From Lolium rigidum (lineage: Eukaryota; Streptophyta; Magnoliopsida; Poales; Poaceae): DNA of 64,000 nucleotides. Made by a program: the position numbers and the translations under genes. Location of the stretch: positions 275,238,330-275,302,329 of the forward strand of contig NC_061510.1 of the NCBI RefSeq assembly GCF_022539505.1, in the 5' to 3' direction. This document shows positions 46,050 through 56,874 of this stretch, one piece after another. Under the pieces are notes generated by a model. It saw only the letters and a list, made by a program, of their open reading frames with translations, was not told the DNA's origin and ran no database searches. The first letter of the stretch is position 1; every line of letters begins with the position of its first letter.

Positions 46050-46849
46050 CCTTCTCAGATGACGAGACCATAGGCCCATAGCGGTTATCATGTCATCTCT
46101 TTCACCTTTCACCGGTAACTTTCGGCTTTGTTGATTTTCTGGAACCACGTTGAGCTGGCAAAAAATTACTCCAACTTCAGCTCCGCTCACGTAGTTTTCA
46201 GAGATAAAAGTTAAAAAAAAAAAACTACCAATCAGGATGACGACGACGTGCATGCGGTGGTCCATTTATTGCCTGTTAGCATTTGCTAACTATATCACTC
46301 GTTCATTCGCAAAAAAAAACTATATCACTCGTTATTTGATTTGTTCTTCCTACAAATCATTCAATTTACCACTTCTCCCAATTCTTCCTCTGCTCCAGTG
46401 ACAACTTTGGCGTCGGAGCTCTGATACGGAGCCCCGCTGTTGTGGTGGCACGGTGACCGTGGAGAAGATGGTAAGAAGTTTGCCAGACTGGTGGGCATGG
46501 TGAGACGGAGCTTTCTATGAACGCACCAAAGACAACAACAAATGAGACGGCAGTGAAGAGAGGTTAGGGTGCTGAGGCATCAGTGCCGGGGAAGAACCGC
46601 CGCATGGTGGGCTTAAATGGATTGCAAGTGCATCTCTAAGTTAGCAACAACCACGTGTTAGGTCGTATCCGTAAAAATGCAAAACTCGAGCTGAATTGCA
46701 GGCCTCGAGATCGTTTAATTCTCTTTATATACTCATCGTTATATATGGCGTGAACTTGTGATCCCAGTCACAGTTTAGGTAGGCAAGATCACATGCATGC
46801 CACCGCAGTCTGAACTTAGTGCTTCACGATGTGAAGATTGGACAGAAAA
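46050..46849. other. unassigned spacer
   Basis: No gene or domain recognised. It may include the eroded 3' end of the copia relic that follows. Confidence 0.3.
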
Positions 46850-48290
46850 TCTTTAGAGTACTGATGGGAGTCCTTTCATGAATATATGTTAGCCAATTCA
46901 TAGATGCACAGGCCATGAAGAACATGTAGAGAGCGCCGAAATCAACCTTCTCGCACACAAAATGAATGTCCAAAACTCAATGTGTTTACTACAACAATGT
47001 TCCAAGGGTTAGTGATACATACACATCACTCACATTGTCGCAGTAAGCAATGGACGCACTGTCAATGGGCCTCTAGAGCTCCAGAAGAAGACTACGAAGC
47101 CAGCAGGTCTTTGCGATAAAGGTGGCGACCGCACGGTACTCTGGTTCAGGACTAGAATAAGAGACTGTGGTCGATGAGACGGGCAAGCAATGTGGCTGTC
47201 ACACAAGAACACATAGTAACTTAACATCGACCGATGAGTGCGTGAGTATCCTTCCCAATCAACATCCGAGTAAGCAGCAAGGGAATGAGAGGATGTGGAA
47301 GCGAGAGTGAGGCCAAGTCCAAGAGTTCCTTTGAGATAGTAACGAGCTGAGTGCAGTTAATGAGGAGAAGGTAAGACTCACGAGTGTCGTGCATATGAAG
47401 GCAAACTTGTTGAACGACATATGATAGGTTAGGTCATTTGAGTGTAATTTACTGAAGAACACCGGCTAGGATACGAAATAGTAAAGGATTCGCCACATGA
47501 TTTCTTGTGGAGGCGGGTAGTTTGGGCATAGTATCTACAGGTGTAGGAGAGAATTGAAATCACTCATGCCTACACGTGAGAGTACCTCAAGAATATATTG
47601 GCGTTGTGAAAGATGAAGACTATGTGGATGGCTGAGAGACAGAAATACCAATGATATGGTGGAGGGGACCTAGCTCTTTCATGGAAAATTGTGGCTGAAA
47701 GTAACAATGATAGACTGAAGAATTTTAGTGGATGTTAGACAAGGAGATAGGCAATGTTAGATATCCATGATGAAATGCGAAAAGAGAGGCTTCGACTCAC
47801 ATGGGTCGAGCAAAGGCAACAAAGAGAAACCAGACACGTGGATCTTGTTTTAACTCATAAAGTGATTTAAGGAGACAACAAACATGATTAGGGAGAGAGG
47901 GATCAACGAATCGAGAAGATTGTTGACTATATACTTCATCATTGAGGTTTTCACAAGAAAAACATTTTTAACATCGATTTGATGGATACAAATTTTGAGA
48001 AAGGGCAAGAAAAAAAACACCTCTCATGGTGATGGGCTTGAGGAATGGACTATAGGTCTCATCGAATCTATGCTAGGTTGTTGAGTGAAACCTTTTATAA
48101 CCCAACATGCTTTGTGGCAAGCAAACACTCATCGGAATTGTATTTCTGGCAAAACATACATTCTTCACTAACGATGTTGGCTCCCGGAGGAGGTGGAACA
48201 AGGATCCAAGTACTATTGGCCATGAGAGCATCATATTATTCCTGCATGGTTAAGCGCTAAGAGGTGTCACACAAGGCAGTGAGATAATTG
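46850..48290 (-). pseudogene. ancient copia RT-RNase H relic
   Basis: Heavily decayed, but readable by frame-hopping on the reverse strand. Upstream RT: ALMANSTWILVPPP-like, then ETYSPFLKPITMRGVFFL. Catalytic region: HQIDVKNVFL. RNase H: GTLGLGLTL, SSHSLAAYSDVDWEGYSRTHRS, PEYRAVATFIAKTCWLRSLL, YCDNVSDVYVS and VLDIHFVCEKVDFG. The order and spacing fit a copia polyprotein. Stops and indels are too many to count, so it is much older than the Angela-like copy. CACTA-2 begins immediately beyond it. Confidence 0.75.
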
Positions 48291-48357
48291 TGTGGAATAA
48301 GAGAAGTTATGGTGACATAGAGGTTTAAGCGCTTTGGAGGAGGAGGGAACCAGGGAT

Positions 48358-48610
48358 GCTATTCCGTGGCGCACCGGTTTTACGTGCGCCACAGAAATTA
48401 TTTTTGTGGCGCACCAGACACGGTGCACCACAGAAATAAGGTGGGCCCCACAACCGGCCAGCCCCAATAATTGGTTTCACTATTTCTGTGGTGCACAGGA
48501 CCACATGCGCCAGAGAAATAAGACATTCTGTGGCGCACCAAGGTGGATGCGCCAAAAAAATAAAGCATTATGTGGCGCACCAAGGAAGGTGCTCCACAAA
48601 AATAAGGTGC
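48358..48610 (+). repeat. left subterminal repeat array of CACTA-2
   Basis: Alternating TGTGGCGCACC and GGTGCGCCACAGAAAT motifs with spacers. The spacer around 48435-48485 (GGCCAGCCCCAATAATTGG) matches CACTA-3 around 38790-38820. Confidence 0.85.
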
Positions 48611-48639
48611 TCCCAATCCTTATTTCTGCTCGTACGCAA

Positions 48640-49272
48640 ATGCACCACCCCACCCTACCCGGCGATGGCGACGCAGAGGCGAGGGTGCGGACGGAGGCGG
48701 GAAGGAGGAGGAGGATGTGTGGGGCGGCCAACGCCGGGCTCCGACCAACACGCACTCTCCCTATCGCTATCCTCACCTCTTCGCACGCACGCGACCAGCA
48801 AGCCATCAGGATGCTGCCGCCGCAACCTTCCCTTCCGGCCGCCGCCGTCCAAGTCTGCAGCCGCCGCACGCCGGTAGCTCCACCTCGATCCCCTCCATCG
48901 AATCCCCATGGCGCCTCCTTTCTACGCCCTCACCTAACTACCCGCGGTAAACCCTAGCCCTGCCTCGGGCTCGCCGATGTGGCCACGGTGGTCGCCGGTC
49001 TCGGCTCCCGAGCCTCCTTTTACTCCACCACGACTCCTTCTCGTTATCGACCTCGAGCTCTAGCTCGACTAACCCGACGCCGACTATCATCTCGCGATCC
49101 CCTGCGTCGATCTTCTCGGTGGGGCGATGGTGGTGTGGTGATGGGGATGCTACCTCTTGGGCTGATCGTGGCCTTCCGCATCACGGTGTGGTGGTAGGAT
49201 GTGGCTGCCTGACCCCTCCTTCGACCACGTCGCCCTCTCCATCGACTACGGCTTCGGTCACACTGCTAGGGT
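48640..49272 (+). other. G/C-rich exon-like block of CACTA-2, possible captured or 5' leader sequence
   Basis: About 630 bp of high G/C flanked by A/T-rich DNA. The last part reads MWLPDPSFDHVALSIDYGF and then GHTAR before GTAAGC at 49272, a strong splice-donor-like site. Other frames give Arg/Pro/Ser-rich peptides with no domain. It may be the native 5' exon of the family or a fragment of a host gene. I cannot identify the source. Confidence 0.4.
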
Positions 49273-50603
49273 AAGCTCCGCTTTTCCCCTGCTATCTCTT
49301 CCATGTAGTGATGATGGTTGTACTGGTGGTCTCCTAATAATCTTGGTATAAACATGTGTGTGCTGGACACATATGTAGTTCTAGGTGTCACTGAATTGTG
49401 GTGCTCTGCCTATAGTGTGTAATGCTCCTGTTTGGATGATTTACGCATCCAAGAATCTAGGAGTCAGTGGTAATGGCTGTAGGTCTCTTGAATTGTGATA
49501 ATTTTTGCTTATAAACTTGTGTAATGGTATGTCTTGATAGGTTCTAGTTGTTATTAGAGTAGATCAAATGTTCTACTAGATACAAGTGAGTATAACTAAG
49601 GAAATATATATGTAAGTGTTTGTAAAGTACAAGAGACGATCTTCTTGATTTAAAATCTGGTAAAACCATTTCCAGATGTTTTGGCAGATTTAAATTTTGA
49701 AGTTGGCAGTAGCTACTGGTTTATGAAATGATGCTATTGGTTTAAATACAAATGAAAATAAAAATGTTATGGTTGATGTAAAGCTAATGGTTTTAATTTT
49801 TAAGTTGGAAGTAGCAAATGCTGCAAATTTTGAAGTTGGCAGTAGCTACTGGTTTATGAAATGATGCTACTGATTTAAATGCAAATGAAAATAAATTTTT
49901 TATGGTTGATGTAAAGCTACTGGTTTAAATTCATGAAATAATGCTCATGCTCACATGTTGGCAGCAGCTACTGGTTTGAAGTTGGTAGTAGCCAGGCCTC
50001 ATTGCTATGTACTACTTGGTTAGCTTGCTCTATAAGCTTGTATGCTTGTTTATGGTGGCCTGGCTGTTGGATATAGATGATCATTGATGATCCGACTTTT
50101 ATTTATGTGTGGTGCAAGGTGGTGATATCGATTCCATGCATGGTTTAGAATTGATGTTGGATAATTACACTGATAAGAATATATATAGACTTGTTATCTT
50201 AGCCTAGCCCATGATGCATAGGATGAAGCACAAATTTGTAAACTAAAAATAAATAATATGACTTAGCTTTTAATTCTCTGTGATGATTGTGAACAGCACC
50301 TCTGTTCAAGACTGAGAGAAATAATCCTTCAAATCCTCCTAGGCAAGGTCTAGTTGAAGGGTAGATGGATTTGACTGCTTTTATTTATTCCCTGATGTGA
50401 GCTTGCTGGTTTGCTAGATGTGGCTTTGTTGTGGCTTTGTACTACTTGGTTGGCTTGCTCTATAAGCTTGTATGCTTGTTTATGGTGGCCTGCTTGTTGG
50501 ATATAGATGATCATTGATCATCTGACTTTTATTTATGTGTGGTGCAAGGTGATGATATCCAACATGGCGTTCTTCGTTTATTTTTGGTCTTTCTTCCATT
50601 TTA
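49273..50603 (+). repeat. A/T-rich intron-like region of CACTA-2 with two sets of inner duplications
   Basis: Set 1: about 145-bp units starting TTTTGAAGTTGGCAGTAG near 49693 and 49837, with a partial third unit near 49970. Set 2: about 125-bp units starting GTACTACTTGGTT near 50008 and 50438, each containing GATGATCATTGATxATC and TTATTTATGTGTGGTGCAAGG. No coding sequence. Confidence 0.75.
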
Positions 50604-51251
50604 GTGCCCATGATTAGAATGTTTGGTCACCTATACACTCGGGGGTGGTGCAAGCGAGCCTGGTTTCATAGTACAAATATAAATCTCTTGTGCATCCTAC
50701 CTGGTCTCGCTTACACCATCCCTGAATGTTAATATTTTTTTAGACCAACAAAGTTTGAGACATATGCTATCTAGTTGATACTACTTGGCTCGTATTTGAG
50801 TTTGCATTCTTCATTAACTTTGGTCTTTCTTCCATTTTAGTGCCGATGATTAAAATTCTTGGTCACTCGCACACTTTGGGGTGGAGCCAGTGAGCCTGGT
50901 GTGATAGCACAGATATCAATCTCTTGTGCATCCTACCTGGCCTCACTAACTCCATCCCTGAATGTTAATATTTGTTTCGACCAACAATGTGTGAGACATT
51001 TATTTATTCAATCCTAGTTGGTCTTCTTTGTTTATTTTGGTCTTTCTTCGAGATAGTGCCGATGATTAGAATGTTTGGTCACCGTACACTCCGGGGTGGC
51101 GTAAGTGAGCCTGATAAGATGACAGAAATATCAAACTCTTGTGCATCGGACTTGGCCTCACTTACGCCATCCCTGAATGTTAATATTTGTTTTGACCAAC
51201 AATGTATGAGGAATTTATTTATTTGATCCTAGTTGGCTCTTGTTTGTGTTG
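50604..51251 (+). repeat. tandem ~220-bp hairpin repeat array of CACTA-2 (3 copies, plus a fragment after gypsy C)
   Basis: Copies start near 50604, 50840 and 51057. Left and right stem arms are at 50642-50658/50706-50722, 50878-50894/50942-50958 and 51093-51109/51157-51173. They are homologous to the array in CACTA-1. A truncated fourth copy with only the left part (GCGGTGCAAGCGAGCCTG) resumes at 61011-61065, beyond gypsy C. Confidence 0.85.
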
Positions 51252-51256
51252 ACCTT

Positions 51257-52655
51257 TGATGACCCACAAGTATAGGGGATCGCAATAGTCTTCGCGGGAA
51301 GTAAAACCCAATTTATTGATTCGACACAAGGGGAGACAAAGAATACTTGAAAGCCTTAACAGCGGAGTTGTCAATTCAGCTGCACCTGGAAACAGACTTG
51401 CTCGCAAGAGTTTATCACTAGTAACAGTTTATAGCGATAGCGATAGTGAAATAACAGCGAGCAGAGTAACAAAGACAAGCGAGTGGTGATTTTAGTAAAC
51501 AGCAGGATTAAAATACTGTAGGCACAGGGATGGATGAACGGGCGTTGCATGGATGAGAGGAACTCATGTAACAATCAAAGCAGGGCATTTGCAGATAATA
51601 TTAAAACGGTGTCCAAGTACAAAGCAATCCATAGGCATGTGTTCCGTATATAGTCGTACGTGCTCGCAATGAGAAACTTGCACAACATCTTTTGTCCTAC
51701 CGACCGGTGGCAGCACGGGCCTCTACGGAATCTACCGAATATTAAGGTACTCCTTTTAATAAAGTACCGGAGCAAAGCATTAACACTCCGTGAACACATG
51801 TGATCCTCACATCACCGCCATCCCTCCGGTTGTCCCGATTTCGTCACTTCGGGGCCTCGGGTTCCGGACAACAACATGTGTATACAACTTGCGGTAAGAT
51901 CATAAAACAATGCATATCATGATGAAACAATAACATGTTCAGATCTGAGATCATGGCACTCGGGCCCTAGTGACAAGCATTAAGCATAACAAGTTGCAAC
52001 AATATCATCAAAGTACCAATTACGGACACTAGGCACTATACCCTAACAATCTTATGCTATTACATGACCAATCTCATCCAATCCCTACCATCCCCTTCAG
52101 CCTACAGCGGGGGAATTACTCTCACATGGATGGGGAAACATTGCTGGCCGATGGAAAGGCGTCGGTGGTGATGATGGCGATGATCTCCTCCAATTCCCCG
52201 TCCCGGCGGAGTGCCAGAACGGAGTTTCTGGTCCCGAGATGGAGTTTCGCGACGGTGGCGGCATACTGGGAGGTTTCTGGCGACTTCGACTTCTCGTCTC
52301 GCGTTTTTAGATCGAAACCTTTAAGTAGTCCAGAGGAGGGCATCAGAGGGCAGCCGAGGGGGCCACACGCTAGGGCGGCGCGCCCCCTCTCCAGGCCGCA
52401 CCGGCTTAGCGTCTGGGGGGCCTGGGCCTCCCACAGGCCTGCCCTTCTGGCTCCGTGATTCTTCTGGTAAAATAGGCCCTTTGGTATAAATTCCGAGGAT
52501 TTTCCCAAAAGTTGAATTTCTGCACAAAAACGAGACACCAGAGCAATTCTGCTGAAAACAGCATTAGTCCGTGTTAGTTGTATCTAAAATACACAAATTA
52601 GAGGCAAAACAATAGCAAAAGTGTTCGGGAAAGTAGATACGTTTTCGACGTATCA
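51257..52655 (-). repeat. 3' LTR of gypsy C
   Basis: A 1399-bp LTR. The G/C-rich block around 52350-52440 (GGCGGCGCGCCCCC) marks the transcribed part. Confidence 0.9.
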
Positions 52656-52666
52656 ACTCCCCCCAA
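52656..52666 (-). other. polypurine tract of gypsy C
   Basis: On the reverse strand TTGGGGGGAGT lies directly before the 3' LTR. Confidence 0.75.
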
Positions 52667-54967
52667 TCTTAGCTTATTGCTTGTCCTCAAGCAATTCAGT
52701 TAACAACTGAGTGCGATAAAAGAACTTTCACGAACACATTTGCTCATATGATGTAAATATTCTCATGACATGGAAAAGTGCTTAAGGAATTCATAATAAG
52801 ATACATGCAAATAAGATCATCCAATAGCTATGTCGATCATGGAAAGGTACCAACAAATTAATAATAAGCATCATGAATCATGTCTGTCAGCAGGATTGCA
52901 ATGTTCATAAAAGAGTATGATAAAGTGGTATCTCGCTTGCCCGTATTTGATCAGCAAAACATTAATGCTCAGGCACCTCTGAAGCTCATAGAAAGACTAG
53001 AAATAGAGATTATGAAAGATAAAAGCATCAAAGTTATACCACAGTCAATCATATTTTGGGACAAGCATATTATACTAAGAATGACAGTTGTGCTCTCAAG
53101 AAAGTGCTCAAAGAAAGGATGGTGACACAACATGAAAGTAAAAGATTGACCCTTCGCAGAGGGAAGCAGGGATTAACATGCGCTAGAGCTTTTCATTTTT
53201 AAAACAGGAGTAAAATTATTTTGAGAGGTGTTTTTTTGTTGTCAACGAATGGTAATGGGTACACCAACTACCTTGCCAACCAGACTTTCAAGAGCGGATC
53301 CCATGAAGGACGTTATTTCTACCAGCAAGGTAAATCATCCCTCTTCCCTTTTGTTTACACATGTACTTTAGTTTTTATTATGAGTGACACTCCCCCCAAC
53401 CTTTGCTTACACAAGCCATGGCTAACCGAATCCTCGGGTGCCTTCCATCAATCTCATACCATGGAGGAGTGTCTATTTGCAAAATTAAGTTGCTTACTGA
53501 TGAATCAGAGCAAAACATGTGAAGAGAATTATTAATGAAGTTATTAGTTGGGGCTGAGCACCCCGTTGCCAGCTCTTATTATGAAAGTCTGTCAAAAGTA
53601 AATGACAAGGTTGAAAGATAAACACCACATACTTCCTCATGAGCTATAAAACATTAACACAAGTTGAGAAGCATTTTGAAGGTTTAAAGGTAGCGCATGA
53701 GAATTTACTTGGAATGGTTTGAAATGCCATGCATAGGTATTTATGGTGGACACTTTGGAACAACTTGGTTTTCAGGTGTTTGGAAGCACGAGCAGCGTTC
53801 CTGCTCAAGTACAAGTGAAGGCTAGCAATAGGCTCGGGAGCGACAAATCAAGAGAGCAGATCATTGTCATAATCATGCTTGCGGCAAAATAAATTAACGG
53901 AGGCATAAAAGTGATACAAGAACTCTGAAGCAAAGTAAATCATCGAGGCTTAATTGACTTTTGTTCAGTCATATGCATGCGTGAGCATGTGCCAAGTCGA
54001 TTCAAATGAATTATTCAAAGGAGGATACCACAATGTCATACCTATTTATGAATAAAACAATGCAAGCAAACATCCATGACATGCTGCTCATATTAATAAA
54101 TTGGAGCTAAACATGAGAGATCATGAACTACTAGACTTTCTTAAATGACATATACCTCACATGAACCAACTAAGCATGCTCACATGGATGAGTATATGTA
54201 CAAAAATGAAAACAAATAGAGTTCATACCAGCCTCTCACCACAGTCCAATTGTCGTAGATCGTCATTATTGCCTTTCACTTGTGTAGCTTGAATAATATG
54301 GAATGAAAACCATGCTCCAGCCACCGAAGACCATTGAACTCATAATGAACTTTACAAAACCAAAGAAGAACAGCAAATATTTTTGGTGTTTTCGAATTGG
54401 AAACAAGAACAAAAGGAAACAAGCAAACAAAGCAAAATCTTTTTGGATTTTCTTATAGCAAACCAACGATAGCAAATAAAGCAAAATAAAAGCAAGAAAC
54501 CAAAATAAACACATGGTGAAGAGAAACAACAGAAATATTTTTGGTCTTTTTGTGTTTTAGGAAAGAAACAAAGCAAAAACAAGAAAATGAAAACTAGAAG
54601 AGTCGCATAAACACAAAGCGACGAGAATTCGTCAAACTTGACAGCAGTACAGTAATCGATTTTTAAGAAATTCTTCCGCTTTTCAAATCGAAAAGTGTTC
54701 AACTAATGAAAGTTAGATAACAACCTGGGGAACGCGCAAAAAAATTGGCTTCGCAAAATAACGTTCTGGCTATTTTTGAGAATTTTTTTGGTAACAGTCC
54801 AGAATCTGTTTTCAGGCAGCATTTCCCCAAATATCATCTCCCTCTTATTAGAAAACCACTTAAAGAAACTAAACAAGTATATACAGTATCCAACAACTAT
54901 AATATGCAAAGAATGAGTGATGCCGGTATACCTCACCCCAAGCTTAGGCTTTTGGCCTAAGTGGAGT
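52667..54967 (-). other. non-coding 3' internal region of gypsy C
   Basis: No credible gene in about 2.3 kb. It includes CCCTTCGCAGAGGGAAGCAG (about 53150) and the hairpin module 53386-53473, both nearly identical to gypsy B. The rest is A-rich. Confidence 0.65.
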
Positions 54968-56092
54968 TCAACCCCAGCGAGGGTCGCTGTTCCACTCCGG
55001 TGGATCATACATGGCGTAGTCATAGTGAGGTCCCGATGCAGAAGAAAAGGGTGAAGGCTCCACATGCCCAAAAAGTTGATGCGAAGAACTTGCTGCATCA
55101 GATGACGAGTCGAGGTGTTCCTCGGCCTCCTCCGTGTTGTCTCTTGCATGATGGCCTCCTCCCTCTATGTATGCATTCAGTGCACTTTCCGTGACTGACC
55201 AATCCTCCCTGCAATCAAGGTTAAATAGAACAGGTGCAGGCAATCCTACTAGTTTTTCAGTTTTCTTAGTTGTCCTCCAAGTTTTCTTGTAAAATGTTAT
55301 CTTGTAAGACAGGCTACCCAAATTAGACGAATCAGAAACAAATTCATGTTTAATCATGGAGACTATATCAAGTTTCTCTATGGGAAGCTGAATATCAAGA
55401 TGGTGAGGTTCTACACCATGCATAGTTAATAAACGAGAGGCAATGAGATCTCCACAAATTCTGCCCTTCTCACGGTTAGTAGCAAGTCTATAGGCTATAA
55501 AAGCACCCAAATTGTAGGTCTTATTATCTTGCAATGCAGCAGCTAGAAAAACTAAATCCTGGATAGATAATTTACTTGCATTCTTTCTAGCAAGAACACA
55601 CTTAGCAATGAAATAAGCAAAGTAGTGAATAGCTGGGAGTTGAATGCTACTGATTTTACCATCATCCTCTGAGAAACTTCTTCCATGACAAATCATCTTG
55701 AAGAGGTTCAAGAGCTCTTGCGGCGATCCCTTTATCTTCTCGCATGATCCCCATTGCGGCACTCTAATTGCTGCACAAAAATCATCGAATGGCAAGTTGA
55801 CAGTTTTATTATAAATTTTGTACCGAACCATGGGGTTAGATTGCGACCAATTGAACTTAAAATCCTGCACGACAGACATAGTCAATTTTGCATATTGGCA
55901 TGGTTCTCCATCAACAAAATCAGCCAACCCTGCACGAGAAATTAGATTCTGAACATCTCCCAAGATTCCTGCACTTCTCATGAAATCTGTGCACGGGTAG
56001 TAAGAGGAGTATACTCCCTCTTCGCGGTTAACTCTCATGACTTGTTGCACCTCTAATTCTTGTTGGTTTAGTTGATGCCTATTCCACTCCAT
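54968..56092 (-). CDS. Athila ORF-1-like protein of gypsy C, intact
   Basis: From the ATG at 56092 (MEWNRHQLNQQELEVQQVMR) the frame is open for 374 codons to the stop at 54968. It extends 31 codons further upstream without a stop, but the ATG directly follows a good acceptor site (TTTCAG). The central region (GILGDVQNLISRAGLADFVD, YAKLTMSVVQDFKFNW, VNLPFDDFCAAIRVPQWG, HYFAYFIAKCVLARKNASK) resembles the plant Athila ORF-1 family of gypsy elements. The C terminus is acidic and Ser-rich (HARDNTEEAEEHLDSSSDAA). No membrane helix or signal peptide is visible, so I would not call it an envelope protein. It lies downstream of gag-protease, where pol or env-like genes sit in complete Athila elements. 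It is the only intact large gene of the element. Confidence 0.75.
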   Translation of the reverse strand: MEWNRHQLNQQELEVQQVMRVNREEGVYSSYYPCTDFMRSAGILGDVQNLISRAGLADFVDGEPCQYAKLTMSVVQDFKFNWSQSNPMVRYKIYNKTVNLPFDDFCAAIRVPQWGSCEKIKGSPQELLNLFKMICHGRSFSEDDGKISSIQLPAIHYFAYFIAKCVLARKNASKLSIQDLVFLAAALQDNKTYNLGAFIAYRLATNREKGRICGDLIASRLLTMHGVEPHHLDIQLPIEKLDIVSMIKHEFVSDSSNLGSLSYKITFYKKTWRTTKKTEKLVGLPAPVLFNLDCREDWSVTESALNAYIEGGGHHARDNTEEAEEHLDSSSDAASSSHQLFGHVEPSPFSSASGPHYDYAMYDPPEWNSDPRWG

Positions 56093-56095
56093 TTT

Positions 56096-56316
56096 CTGAA
56101 ATTGTTCAACAAACAATATAAAATTTGATTTGGTGACATATACTTGAAGGAAACTACCATAGGAACTTGCTAGAGTACTAACCATGCATCAAAACTAGTT
56201 TCTACAACCTAGAACAAGCATGGAAGCTCACTAAACATGTTACCTACAGTAGCAAAATATTCAAGATATACTCAACCAAACAAAATTCTACTTGGATAAT
56301 CGGAGGAGTCACATAC
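56096..56316 (-). other. probable 5'-UTR intron of the Athila ORF-1-like gene
   Basis: On the reverse strand it opens CTCTCCG|GTATGT and closes AACAATTTCAG|AAAATGG. The intron is 221 nt and A/T-rich. The downstream exon puts the ATG four bases after the junction. Confidence 0.5.
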
Positions 56317-56600
56317 CGGAGAGCAAATGTGCCAAATTTCAGACATAAATCTGGGTTGAGCAAAGAGATCGAGAAATCTTGAGCTCTTGAGCAGAAACAC
56401 GAGTGAGAGAAAGCTGGTGCGAGTTTTTTCGGGAGAGAGAAGAGAGTGGGAGGAAGAGATGAAAAAGTGGGGCAAAGGGGGACCCACACGCCAGGGTGGC
56501 GCGCCCCCCTTGCTGGCCGCGCCGGCCTGTGGGGTGCCACCCTGGGGTGCCCCACTGGTCATCCCCAGTGCTCCTAGTGCGTCTTCGAAATATAAGACCA
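56317..56600 (-). promoter_or_regulatory. LTR-like internal module, candidate promoter and leader of the Athila ORF-1-like gene
   Basis: On the reverse strand it shares order and composition with the element's own LTR. First comes AATT...TATACC-like sequence, then GGCCGGCGCGGCC, then GGGGGCGCGCC, then GGCGTGTGGG. A CT-rich leader (TCTCTTCTCTCTCCCG) follows. No clear TATA box. Promoter function is inference. Confidence 0.4.
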
Positions 56601-56874
56601 ACGGTATAATTTTTGTGAATTTTTGAAAACTTTGAAAAATGCACATTTCTGGGTATTGAGTTTATTATTACTGGGCAGAAAAAGAATTTGAAATCTCTAA
56701 TTAACTAAAGAACTTTGCAAAACAAAAATGCTACAGCAAGTAGAACAAGTGGAGGAAGAAAGAAATGTTGTTTACCTCCTCTACGCATATAAAAAGTATT
56801 TGTTAACAAGGTTGATCAAGTCTTGCCACCAAATAAATTTTACATGGCATAAGAAGAAATAAACCTCAAATCAA

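Noticed and set aside
48334..48957. 207-codon forward frame starting in the CACTA-2 array
   Set aside because: The first half is subterminal repeat sequence and the second half is Arg/Pro-rich without a domain. Kept only as an exon-like block.
54968..56092. Envelope-like protein
   Set aside because: No signal peptide, transmembrane helix or cysteine pattern. The residue pattern fits the Athila ORF-1 family better.
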